From NCBI GenBank assembly GCA_021772025.1, contig JAETNT010000008.1, forward strand, positions 1-64,000: a stretch of 64,000 bases of DNA. Reading direction: 5' to 3'. Both the position numbers and the translations under genes were made by a program. The stretch is from Enterocloster bolteae (GTDB lineage Bacteria > Bacillota > Clostridia > Lachnospirales > Lachnospiraceae). How positions within the stretch are numbered: position 1 is the stretch's first letter; the number at the start of each line of letters is the position of its first letter. Shown here piece after piece: positions 8,785-16,887 of the stretch. The notes under the pieces are model-generated. The model made no database searches. It was not told where the DNA came from and saw nothing but the letters and a program-made list of their open reading frames with translations.

Positions 8785-9567
8785 CTACTTTCCGCCGTCA
8801 GTTTTAATTGATTTCAGCTCGTCAAATACCACATCATTTAAAACTTTAATGTAGGTTCCTTTCATACCGGAGGAGCGGGATTCAATAACTCCGGCGCTCT
8901 CAAATTTGCGGAGAGCATTTACGATAACAGATCGGGTGATTCCTACCCTGTCCGCAATCTTGCTGGCTACTAAAATGCCTTCATTGCCATCCAATTCTTC
9001 AAAAATATGGGTGATTGCTTCCAATTCAGAGAAAGACAGGGTGCTGATAGCAGATTTCACAATTTGAACTTTTCTGCTCTCTTCTGCGTTTTCCTCATTA
9101 ACGGAACGCATCATCTCCAGACCAACTACTGTGGTTCCGTATTCGCTTACAATAATATCGTCAATATCATACTGGGCATCTGATTTGTACATAAACAGGG
9201 TGCCCAGACGCTCCCCTGCAATATCAATAGGAGAAATAATCGCCTGATATTTTCTGACATTTTCTTCGGCAAAACCCAAAGTAGCCAAGTTTACATTTTC
9301 TTTTGTGGACAGTACGCTGAGAAGCCGTTCATTAAGCAGCTTATCGACGTAATTTCCTACCTGATCCACAATCAGTTCCTCAATTTCATCGACTCCGGGC
9401 CAAATGCTGACGCCAAGGACTTTTCCTTTTTTACTGATTACCAGAATATTGGATAACAAAATTTCACTCAGCACTTTGCAAATATCATTAAATACAAACT
9501 TGTGGGTGTTATTGTTATGCAATAACTTATTAATTTTTCTGGTTTTATCCAGCAACTGTACACTCAT
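8785..9567 (-). CDS. codY: GTP- and branched-chain-amino-acid-sensing regulator CodY
   Basis: 260 residues, the usual CodY length. The N-terminal GAF-like sensor domain runs to about residue 150 (QLLDKTRKINKLLH start, ISPIDIAGERLGTL core). The C-terminal winged helix has the highly conserved ASKIADRVGITRSVIVNALRKFESAGVIESRS. CodY represses stationary-phase and nutrient-uptake genes when GTP and branched-chain amino acids are high, so the opp operon in this window is a plausible target by family precedent. The ribosome site AAGGAGG precedes the ATG. Confidence 0.98.
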   Translation of the reverse strand: MSVQLLDKTRKINKLLHNNNTHKFVFNDICKVLSEILLSNILVISKKGKVLGVSIWPGVDEIEELIVDQVGNYVDKLLNERLLSVLSTKENVNLATLGFAEENVRKYQAIISPIDIAGERLGTLFMYKSDAQYDIDDIIVSEYGTTVVGLEMMRSVNEENAEESRKVQIVKSAISTLSFSELEAITHIFEELDGNEGILVASKIADRVGITRSVIVNALRKFESAGVIESRSSGMKGTYIKVLNDVVFDELKSIKTDGGK

Positions 9568-9596
9568 TTTCCAAAACCTCCTTACTCTGTTTAATT

Positions 9597-9611
9597 GATT
9601 TTCCGAAAAAG
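9597..9611 (-). promoter_or_regulatory. CodY-box-like site in the codY leader
   Basis: The plus-strand sequence GATTTTCCGAAAAAG matches the palindromic CodY consensus AATTTTCWGAAAATT at 11 of 15 positions. It lies about 20 bases downstream of the codY -10 element, where a bound repressor would block transcription. Autoregulation is an inference. Confidence 0.35.
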
Positions 9612-9626
9612 CTATTTATTAAGTAA

Positions 9627-9655
9627 ATTGTATCATGTTTATTCAACATTCACAA
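9627..9655 (-). promoter_or_regulatory. Promoter of codY
   Basis: On the minus strand -35 TTGTGA (9650-9655), 17-base spacer, -10 TACAAT (9627-9632). It lies in the gap between topA and codY, so codY can be expressed separately from the DNA-processing genes upstream. Confidence 0.6.
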
Positions 9656-9699
9656 GAGTTTTTGGAAATTTTTAAATTTTTTAATAAATACTTCTATTT

Positions 9700-11778
9700 T
9701 TATTTAATTTTCTCACGATAGCCGCAGGCTTCACTTGCACACACCCTTTGATTTCCTTTTTCTACCATATAGCCGCCGCATTCCGGACATTTTTCTTTGG
9801 AAGGCTTCTGCCAGGACATAAAATCGCATTCCGGATTTGCCTCACAGCCGTAATAGCGGCGTCCTTTCTTAGTCTTTTTAATCACTACTTCTTTGCCGCA
9901 CTTTGGACAAGGCACTCCTATCTTTTCTAAATAGGGTTTGGTATTTTTACACTCAGGGAATCCTGGACAGGCCAAAAATTTTCCGTGAGGCCCATATTTA
10001 ATTACCATGTTACGCCCGCAATGGTCACATATTTCTTCTGTCACCTCGTCGGCAATGGTTACGGACTCTAATTCAATTTGTGCATTTTTTACCGCTTCGT
10101 CTAAATCCGGATAAAAATTACGCACCACCGTCTTCCATTCCACAGTTCCATCTCCTACTTTGTCCAGCAAATATTCCAGATTGGCAGTAAAGGCAGTGTC
10201 TACAATACTGGGAAAGCATTGTTTCATCATACGATTTACCACCTCACCCAGTTCGGTTACATATAGGTTTTTATTCTCTTTCGCCACATAACGCCGGGCC
10301 AAAATAGTAGTAATGGTAGGAGCATAGGTACTTGGACGCCCGATCCCCTGTTCTTCCAAAGCTTTGACTAAAGAAGCTTCTGTATAGTGGGACGGAGGCT
10401 GAGTAAAATGCTGACTGGGCAACAGCTCCTCCAGCTCAAGTCTCATTCCCGTTTCCAGTCGTTCAAGCAGTAGATTGGCTTCTTCCTTCTCCTCTTCCTG
10501 GGTATAAACAGACATAAAGCCATCAAAAGCCAGTTTTGAAGCAGTTGCAGTAAACGCATAGGCTCCGGCACCGATTTTTACGGCAGTGGTCTCATAGCGG
10601 GCCGGCCCCATGCGGCTGGCAGCAAATCTCTTCCAGATCAACTGATACAGTCGGAATAAATCTCTTTGCAGAGAATCTTTAATAATTACCGGAGTTAGAG
10701 AAATATCCGTAGGACGAATAGCTTCATGGGCATCCTGAATAATCTTTCCGTTCTTTTTTGTTCCTTGTTCAGCTTTTGCCACATACTGGCTTCCATACTG
10801 TGCTTCAATGAACTCCCTTGCAGCCAGATCCGCTTCCTCGGCCACACGGGTAGAATCCGTACGCAAATAAGTAATAAGGCCAATAGTTCCATGCCCTTTT
10901 ACCTCTACGCCTTCATAGAGCTGTTGGGCCAGCCGCATAGTTTTCTGGGTGGAAAAGTTTAAAACCTTGGAAGCCTCCTGCTGTAAAGTGCTGGTAGTAA
11001 AAGGAATAGGGGCTTTTTTTATTCTCTCTCCGTTTTTCAGTTCATCCACTGTATAGATCTGACCTTCCAGATTTTTCTGGATCCGCTCCGTTTCTTCTCT
11101 GCTCCCAATGGCAATGCGGCTGCTTTTATCTCCATAAAACTTTGCCGTTAAGGTCTTTTTGCTCCCCGGTATTTTAAAAGAGGCGTCAAGATTCCAATAT
11201 TCTTCCGGAATAAACGCATCTATCTCTTCTTCCCTGTCACATATCATTCGGAGTGCAACAGACTGAACGCGGCCGGCGCTTAACCCTCTCTTTACCTTTT
11301 CCCAAAGCAGCGGACTGATTTTATATCCTACCAGACGGTCCAAAACTCTTCGGGCCTGTTGTGCGTCCACCAAATTCATATCAATTTCCCGTGGATTTTT
11401 AATAGAATTTTTAACTGCATTTTTGGTAATCTCATTAAAGCTGATACGGTAAATCTTTTTATCCTTTGCCTCATCCAGTTTCAAAGCTTTCATAAGATGC
11501 CAAGAAATGGCCTCCCCCTCCCGGTCCGGGTCTGTTGCAAGGTAAATTTTATCCGCCCTTTTCACTTCCTTGCGGAGCTTCGATAAAATATCTCCTTTTC
11601 CCCGTATGGTGATATACTTTAATTCAAAGTCATTTTCTGTGTCAATTCCCATTTGGCTTTTAGGAAGATCCCTTACGTGGCCGTTGGAGGCATCTACCTC
11701 ATAAGTTGAGCCTAAAAATTTCTTAATCGTTTTTACTTTTGCAGGAGACTCCACAATTACCAGATTCTTTGCTGCCAT
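9700..11778 (-). CDS. topA: DNA topoisomerase I (type IA)
   Basis: 692 residues. It relaxes negative supercoils through a 5'-phosphotyrosine. The TOPRIM domain begins at the N-terminus (LVIVESPAKVKTI) and carries the acidic triad D83-x-D85-x-E87. The active-site tyrosine is Y304 in GLITYLRTDSTR. Three C-terminal four-Cys zinc ribbons follow (CDHC..CPGFPEC, CPKC..CEANPEC, CPEC..CASEAC). The gene follows dprA by 13 bases with no terminator, so it can be read from the same transcript as dprA and comM. Confidence 0.98.
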   Translation of the reverse strand: MAAKNLVIVESPAKVKTIKKFLGSTYEVDASNGHVRDLPKSQMGIDTENDFELKYITIRGKGDILSKLRKEVKRADKIYLATDPDREGEAISWHLMKALKLDEAKDKKIYRISFNEITKNAVKNSIKNPREIDMNLVDAQQARRVLDRLVGYKISPLLWEKVKRGLSAGRVQSVALRMICDREEEIDAFIPEEYWNLDASFKIPGSKKTLTAKFYGDKSSRIAIGSREETERIQKNLEGQIYTVDELKNGERIKKAPIPFTTSTLQQEASKVLNFSTQKTMRLAQQLYEGVEVKGHGTIGLITYLRTDSTRVAEEADLAAREFIEAQYGSQYVAKAEQGTKKNGKIIQDAHEAIRPTDISLTPVIIKDSLQRDLFRLYQLIWKRFAASRMGPARYETTAVKIGAGAYAFTATASKLAFDGFMSVYTQEEEKEEANLLLERLETGMRLELEELLPSQHFTQPPSHYTEASLVKALEEQGIGRPSTYAPTITTILARRYVAKENKNLYVTELGEVVNRMMKQCFPSIVDTAFTANLEYLLDKVGDGTVEWKTVVRNFYPDLDEAVKNAQIELESVTIADEVTEEICDHCGRNMVIKYGPHGKFLACPGFPECKNTKPYLEKIGVPCPKCGKEVVIKKTKKGRRYYGCEANPECDFMSWQKPSKEKCPECGGYMVEKGNQRVCASEACGYREKIK

Positions 11779-11791
11779 AACAACTCCTCAT

Positions 11792-12907
11792 TCACAGTTT
11801 TTTTCTGTAATAATGATTCGCCTCCTGCTCAATGTATCCCTTCAACTCCAAGTCCAGAAGGATCCCCACACATTCATGCACAGGCAAACCGCTCTCTTTT
11901 ACAATCTCTTCGATAAATTTTGGTTGTAAATCCAAGCAAATATACACCTTTTTTTCTTTCTTGGCAAGTCCCTTCTGATTTTTTTCCTGAATTCTTAACA
12001 TTTTTCCATGGGTCACCCCAAAATAGTCCAATATATCGTCTGTTTTCAACAAAGGAAATGCTCCTTGCTGGATAAGCCGGTTGCATCCGGCGCTTAGGAC
12101 ATCTGTAATCCTCCCCGGAATCGCAAACACATCCTTTCCCTGTTCCAGAGCTATCTCCGCCGTAATGAGAGAGCCGCTTTTCTCTCGTGCCTCTACCACT
12201 ATAACAAGGTCTGACATTCCGCTGATAATTCGATTCCGCATAGGAAAATTTCCGGGCCTCGGCCTGCTTCCTAAGCCGTATTCGGACACAATTCCCCCGT
12301 TTTTTTCCATGTCCTCATATAATTTATAATTTTCTTTTGGATAACAGACATTGATCCCGCATCCCAGCACTCCGTAAGTAGGCTTCCCGGCATCCAAAGC
12401 TCCTCTGTGTCCTGCTCCGTCCACTCCTGCGGCCAATCCACTGACGATCTGTATTCCCTGGCTGCTTAACTCCTTTCCTAAAAATCTGGCTACCTGACTT
12501 CCGTAGCCGGTGCACTCTCGGGCTCCCACGATAGCCGCCACCGGATGCTTCCCGTCCGGCAGGCGCCCTTTCCAATAAAGTCCCATAGGCTTTGCCGGAA
12601 TATTCTGCAGTCCTTTGGGATAGTCCTGATCAAAAGGTGTGAGAAACCGAATATTCCTTTCTTTTAGTTTCTCATATTCTTCCCAGATTTTCTGCCTTTT
12701 TTCATATTTACGAAAGGCATCGAAGCTTTCTGCTTGGGCAGTCTGAAGGAGTCCTTTTTCCCTCAATACTTTTCCTTCTATATTATATATATTGGTTTTG
12801 TCCGAGATGCTATTCCATATTTTTTCTACCGTTAACGAGCCAAATCCATCTATCCTTGTAAGCCAAAACAAAGATTGGCGTTCTTCTTTTGTCAGGGGAA
12901 CAGTCAA
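11792..12907 (-). CDS. dprA: DNA processing protein DprA (Smf)
   Basis: About 371 residues. DprA loads RecA onto incoming single-stranded DNA during transformation. Its Rossmann core is clear: AAIVGARECTGYGSQVARFLG, GIQIVSGLAAGVDGAGHRGAL and GLGSRPRPGNFPMRNRIISG. A C-terminal winged-helix (DML1-like) segment is also present. I favour the TTG start at 12907: GGGAGGGAG lies just upstream and the TTG overlaps the comM stop as TTGA. An in-frame ATG exists at 12967, but it lies inside comM and lacks a ribosome site of this quality. Confidence 0.93.
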   Translation of the reverse strand: MTVPLTKEERQSLFWLTRIDGFGSLTVEKIWNSISDKTNIYNIEGKVLREKGLLQTAQAESFDAFRKYEKRQKIWEEYEKLKERNIRFLTPFDQDYPKGLQNIPAKPMGLYWKGRLPDGKHPVAAIVGARECTGYGSQVARFLGKELSSQGIQIVSGLAAGVDGAGHRGALDAGKPTYGVLGCGINVCYPKENYKLYEDMEKNGGIVSEYGLGSRPRPGNFPMRNRIISGMSDLVIVVEAREKSGSLITAEIALEQGKDVFAIPGRITDVLSAGCNRLIQQGAFPLLKTDDILDYFGVTHGKMLRIQEKNQKGLAKKEKKVYICLDLQPKFIEEIVKESGLPVHECVGILLDLELKGYIEQEANHYYRKKL

Positions 12908-14454
12908 ATTTCTCCCTCCCTTCCCCAATACTTTCCTTCTAAACTCCGGTATCCTACTGCTTCGCACAGATCGTTATGGCTGATAGAAAGCCGATTATCC
13001 AAATCTGCTATGGTACGGGCTACTTTAAAAATTTTGTGAATTGCTCTGGCGCTTAACTGTTTTTTTCTGTAAACGGTTTCTAAAAAGCTTTCCTCTCTGC
13101 TGTCGATTTTACAGTATTCCTTTAAATCTTTTTCACTCATCTGGCTGTTACAGGTAATTTGTTTATCCCGGAAACGGTATTTTTGTATTTCCCTGGCTGA
13201 CTCTACCCGCTGCCGTATCTGTTCTGAATCTTCGTTTCCCGTTTTAGACCGAAGCTCCTGATAAGTAATCGGAGCTGCTTCCGCACTGATGTCAAACCTT
13301 TCCAAAATCGGTTTGGAAATCTTCCCCAAATAGTTGCGTATCTGCTTTGAACTGCAACGACATCGGTTTCTGTCCGGGTAAAATCCGCAGGGACAAGGAT
13401 TCATTGCTGCCACTAAAAGTACATTTGCCGGAAATACATAGGTTCCATGAGTCCTGGCAATGGTTACTCTTTTCTCTTCCAATGGCTGCCTCAATATTTC
13501 AATAGCCTTAGAAGAGAATTCCGGAAGCTCATCCAGAAATAAGATCCCTTCTGACGCTAAAGACAGTTCTCCGGGATTAGGGACTATCCCGCCTCCTGCT
13601 AACGCCTGAGGGCTTATAGTATGGTGGGGATTTCGAAAAGGCCGTTTTGTCATCAATATTTCCCCTTTAGGCAGCAGCCCGCATACGCTGTAAATTTTTG
13701 ACACCTCAATCCTCTCTGTTTCTGTCATTGCGGGCATAATAGTAGGAATTCTCTGGGCAACCATAGTTTTTCCCGCACCCGCTTCCCCCAGCATCAAAAG
13801 ATTATGCTGGCCGGCCGCCGCTATCTCCGATGCCCGCCTTAACACCAGCTGCCCGTTAACCTCCGAAAAGTCTTTTTCCTCTTCAGAGAAATCTGTACAA
13901 GGCAGGTATCCTTTTTGTATCTTTGTTTCCCTTTTTATAGCATCGGGATGGCGCAGCCATTCTACGCATTGTTTTAAAGACTCTGGCGCTGCAATCTCCA
14001 TCTGTCTGACCGCCTGCCCTTCTCTCTGATTTCCCGGCGGCAGAAAACATCGGCCGAATCCCTCCTCCTTAGCCGTCAGAACCATAGGAAGTACTCCTCT
14101 CACTGGTTTTATGGTTCCATCCAGCCCCAGCTCTCCTATAAACAAGCTGTCTAAATACGGCTCTAAATTTACTTTCTCCAATGCTCCTAAAACTCCAAGG
14201 GCAATGGCTAAATCATAACTGGTTCCCGCTTTGCGTATAGATGCCGGAGACAGGTTAATGACTGTTTTTTTAGGCGGAATTGAAAATCCTGAATTTCTCA
14301 GAGCAGTCCGCACCCGCTCCTGTGCCTCTCTTACCTCTGAGGACAGATATCCTACCATAGCCATTCCCGGAAGGCCATCGTGGGAATCCACCTCCACCGT
14401 TATGATCCGGCCTTGGATTCCGCTGGTTCCCGCGCTGTATACCCTGCTAAACAC
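12904..14454 (-). CDS. comM: YifB/ComM family Mg-chelatase-like AAA+ ATPase
   Basis: 516 residues. The N-terminal ChlI-type Lon-protease-like fold (about 1-170, with SSEVREAQERVRTALRNSGF) precedes an AAA+ domain. Walker A GEAGAGKT is at 223-230, and sensor/arginine-finger regions include FLDELPEFSSKAIEILRQPLEE. A Cys-rich insert follows (NPCPCGFYPDRNRCRC). In other bacteria ComM is a branch-migration helicase acting in transformation. The GTG start has AAGGGAG upstream. Its stop overlaps the dprA start. Confidence 0.95.
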   Translation of the reverse strand: MFSRVYSAGTSGIQGRIITVEVDSHDGLPGMAMVGYLSSEVREAQERVRTALRNSGFSIPPKKTVINLSPASIRKAGTSYDLAIALGVLGALEKVNLEPYLDSLFIGELGLDGTIKPVRGVLPMVLTAKEEGFGRCFLPPGNQREGQAVRQMEIAAPESLKQCVEWLRHPDAIKRETKIQKGYLPCTDFSEEEKDFSEVNGQLVLRRASEIAAAGQHNLLMLGEAGAGKTMVAQRIPTIMPAMTETERIEVSKIYSVCGLLPKGEILMTKRPFRNPHHTISPQALAGGGIVPNPGELSLASEGILFLDELPEFSSKAIEILRQPLEEKRVTIARTHGTYVFPANVLLVAAMNPCPCGFYPDRNRCRCSSKQIRNYLGKISKPILERFDISAEAAPITYQELRSKTGNEDSEQIRQRVESAREIQKYRFRDKQITCNSQMSEKDLKEYCKIDSREESFLETVYRKKQLSARAIHKIFKVARTIADLDNRLSISHNDLCEAVGYRSLEGKYWGREGEI

Positions 14455-14479
14455 ATAATCTCCCTTCTAAATTCTCTTT

Positions 14480-15238
14480 TTACTTAAATTCTGTCATATA
14501 ACCCCGAAACCGCAATGGAAGATGAGTTCTCTGACATATGGGATTAAAGCGCTCTTTAATCGCAATCGTGCTGTGGAAAATCTTCCATAACTCCTCATAT
14601 TCCCTGCTATCCGTCTGCCAATTATCTATCTCCCTTTTCATAGCCGGATCCGCTTGAAGGATGGCCCACCCTTTTCCAGGAAGGTAAACGACAGCCTCCT
14701 GCCGGTTTTCATCATAAATCATCCACCGTTCTCCCGGAAAGCGGTCCGAAAAGTGAGGCGCCAAAAGAGAAAGCACCCTGTTTTTCGGCGCAATACGGCT
14801 AAACAGCAGATCCCTGTCTGAGAGTTGGGAAAACCGGACAAATTCGATAAAGAGATGATTTTCGTTATATACATTTCTGCATATTTGAAACAACTGGAAA
14901 ACCGCAGGGACTTGCAGCATATCCACCACTTTTTCCCCAAAATGAAATCCATATATCAGAAATCGATAAATTTTATCAGCTCTGTCCGGATCCTGAGAGA
15001 GAGACGCAACATACACTTTTTCATAAGCTTCCTCCGAAATCTTCTGGCGGATAGATTTTACAACCCTTTCTGCCTTTTTCTCATCTCTGGGGACTGTAAA
15101 ATATTCTGTAAACAGCTCTTGCTCAAACCATCCATCTAGCTGAAGCCGGACCTGAGCATGCCCCTTCCGGCTCATCCAAGCATCATATACCCCGCATAAA
15201 ATTCCATTCAATGAATCTTCACAAATATATACTGTCAT
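14480..15238 (-). CDS. DUF4130 / TIGR03915-type putative DNA metabolism protein
   Basis: 252 residues. It begins VYICEDSLNGILCGVYDAW and has the C-terminal block APHFSDRFPGERWMIYDENR typical of DUF4130. The biochemical function is unknown. From family knowledge it almost always accompanies the radical SAM protein encoded just upstream. In some bacteria the same domain is fused to a uracil-DNA-glycosylase-like domain, which points to DNA repair. I placed the start at ATG 15238 because GGAGGG lies 5-10 bases before it. A longer in-frame start (15292) would run into the upstream gene. The gap to the upstream gene is 16 bases. Confidence 0.85.
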   Translation of the reverse strand: MTVYICEDSLNGILCGVYDAWMSRKGHAQVRLQLDGWFEQELFTEYFTVPRDEKKAERVVKSIRQKISEEAYEKVYVASLSQDPDRADKIYRFLIYGFHFGEKVVDMLQVPAVFQLFQICRNVYNENHLFIEFVRFSQLSDRDLLFSRIAPKNRVLSLLAPHFSDRFPGERWMIYDENRQEAVVYLPGKGWAILQADPAMKREIDNWQTDSREYEELWKIFHSTIAIKERFNPICQRTHLPLRFRGYMTEFK

Positions 15239-15254
15239 CTCATCCCTCCAAAGG

Positions 15255-16757
15255 CTACATATTTCCAAACGCAGCAGATACCTTATCCTCACCTGTAGGC
15301 TCCATCTTTAATTGCATATCCTGAAACAAAGAAAGCTGGCGATAGGAGTCCTGACGGGAAATATCCCAGTTTTTTCTTCTCTCGTCCCCTATCAGGCAAG
15401 ATGTAATAAAGTCCTGATCCAGCCGCGTTCCTTGCTCCATTCTGCCGGAGCAGGTGATAAAATAAACGGCTCGTTTTAAAACCACTCCCAGCTTTTTCAA
15501 GGTTGCAAAGTCCAACGGCCCATTCCGTCTGGCGGCCAGAATTCTTCCGGCGGACTTTACCCCTATTCCCGGAACTCTGAGCAAAGTCCGATATTCGGCT
15601 CGATTTACTTCCACCGGAAACTGTTCGAGGTGACGCAGCGCCCAGTCACATTTCGGATCTAAAAATACATTAAAATCCGGTTTATCTTCTGTTAAAAGCT
15701 CGTCCGCCCGAAATCCATAGAAACGTAAAAGCCAATCTGCCTGATAAAGCCTATGCTCCCGCAGTAATGGGGGCCCTCCGGGAAGGGCCGGAAGGGAGGA
15801 ATCCTCATTTACCCGGACAAAAGCGGAAAAAAATACCCGTTTTAATCCATAACTCTGATACAATGCCTCTGTCACTTTCATCATCTGATAATCATTTTCC
15901 GGAGTAGCTCCTACAATCATCTGCGTACTCTGTCCAGCGGGTACAAACCGTTGCTCGCTCCGGGAAGATGCCGGCACATAAAATCCCTGATTTGAAAAAA
16001 GTGCGTCAGAACTCCCTCCTTCTAAAAAAGAGGAGGAAACCTTGTCCGGACGAAATAAAGACGCTCCGCCGGTAAACCCAGCTCTCGATCTGCTGTACAA
16101 TTTCTTTTTTTCTCCTGGCGAATCCTCTAAAAGTTTCTGTTGTCTGAAAATCCCCTGCTGGATCTGACGCATGGGTCTTAAAATCTTATCTCTGGTTTTT
16201 CCCGGGGCAAGGTTTTTTAATCCCTGGGCTGTTGGAAGTTCTAAATTAACACTCATCCGGTCTGCCAGAAAGCCAATACGCTCAATCAGTTCCTCCTCTG
16301 CCCCCGGAATCGCCTTAATATGGATATACCCGTTAAAATGATGCTCATTTCTCAGCGAATACACGGTTTGATAAATCAGTTCCATAGTATAGTCAGCACT
16401 GTATAAAATCCCCGAACTTAAAAACAACCCTTCTATATAATTTCTTCTATAAAACTCCATGGTCAGGCGGCAGACCTCATCGGGAGTAAACGCTGTCCGC
16501 AATGTGTCGTTAGAGCTTCGGTTAATACAATATTTACAGTCATAAATACATTGATTTGTAAAAAGAATCTTCAGCAGGGAAATACAGCGGCCATCTGCCG
16601 AAAAGCTGTGGCAGATGCCTGATTCCGCCGTATTTCCCACCATGCCGGATTTCCCCTTCCTTGCAACACCGCTGGAAGTGCATGCTACATCATACTTAGC
16701 CGCATCCGTTAAAATCCGTAACTTTTCTTGTAAACTCAGATCCTGTTGAATCAGCAT
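15255..16757 (-). CDS. TIGR03916-type radical SAM protein with helix-hairpin-helix domain, putative DNA repair/modification enzyme
   Basis: 500 residues. The radical SAM cluster motif C70-x3-C74-x2-C77 (CIYDCKYC) binds a 4Fe-4S cluster. A TIM-barrel-like middle follows, with a Ser/Arg-rich insert (about 210-265). A C-terminal helix-hairpin-helix (LLRVPGIGVKSAGRILAAR, about 392-425) suggests DNA binding. Substrate and reaction are unknown. The ATG at 16757 has AGGAGG just upstream; a longer start at 16817 lies within the promoter. Two LexA/DinR-type boxes flank the promoter, so SOS control is likely. It is the first gene of a run continuing through DUF4130, comM, dprA and topA. Confidence 0.88.
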   Translation of the reverse strand: MLIQQDLSLQEKLRILTDAAKYDVACTSSGVARKGKSGMVGNTAESGICHSFSADGRCISLLKILFTNQCIYDCKYCINRSSNDTLRTAFTPDEVCRLTMEFYRRNYIEGLFLSSGILYSADYTMELIYQTVYSLRNEHHFNGYIHIKAIPGAEEELIERIGFLADRMSVNLELPTAQGLKNLAPGKTRDKILRPMRQIQQGIFRQQKLLEDSPGEKKKLYSRSRAGFTGGASLFRPDKVSSSFLEGGSSDALFSNQGFYVPASSRSEQRFVPAGQSTQMIVGATPENDYQMMKVTEALYQSYGLKRVFFSAFVRVNEDSSLPALPGGPPLLREHRLYQADWLLRFYGFRADELLTEDKPDFNVFLDPKCDWALRHLEQFPVEVNRAEYRTLLRVPGIGVKSAGRILAARRNGPLDFATLKKLGVVLKRAVYFITCSGRMEQGTRLDQDFITSCLIGDERRKNWDISRQDSYRQLSLFQDMQLKMEPTGEDKVSAAFGNM

Positions 16758-16788
16758 GGCTTTCCTCCTGTTTTGTCCTGATGCTTGT

Positions 16789-16856
16789 CGAACATTTGTT
16801 CTTTTAGTATAACACACTTTCAGGCCGCTTACAAGAGTTTTTCGAACTTTTGTTCT
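16789..16856 (-). promoter_or_regulatory. SOS promoter with two LexA/DinR boxes
   Basis: On the minus strand -35 TTGTAA (16829-16834) and -10 TATACT (16806-16811) are separated by 17 bases. Two sites of the form GAAC-N4-GTTC flank them: CGAACATTTGTTCT at 16789-16802, just downstream of the -10, and CGAACTTTTGTTCT at 16843-16856, just upstream of the -35. This fits the Gram-positive LexA consensus (CGAACN4GTTCG). LexA bound at either site would block the promoter. Confidence 0.82.
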
Positions 16857-16887
16857 GTTGCTGCGTAACAGTTTAAATTTACCTTTA

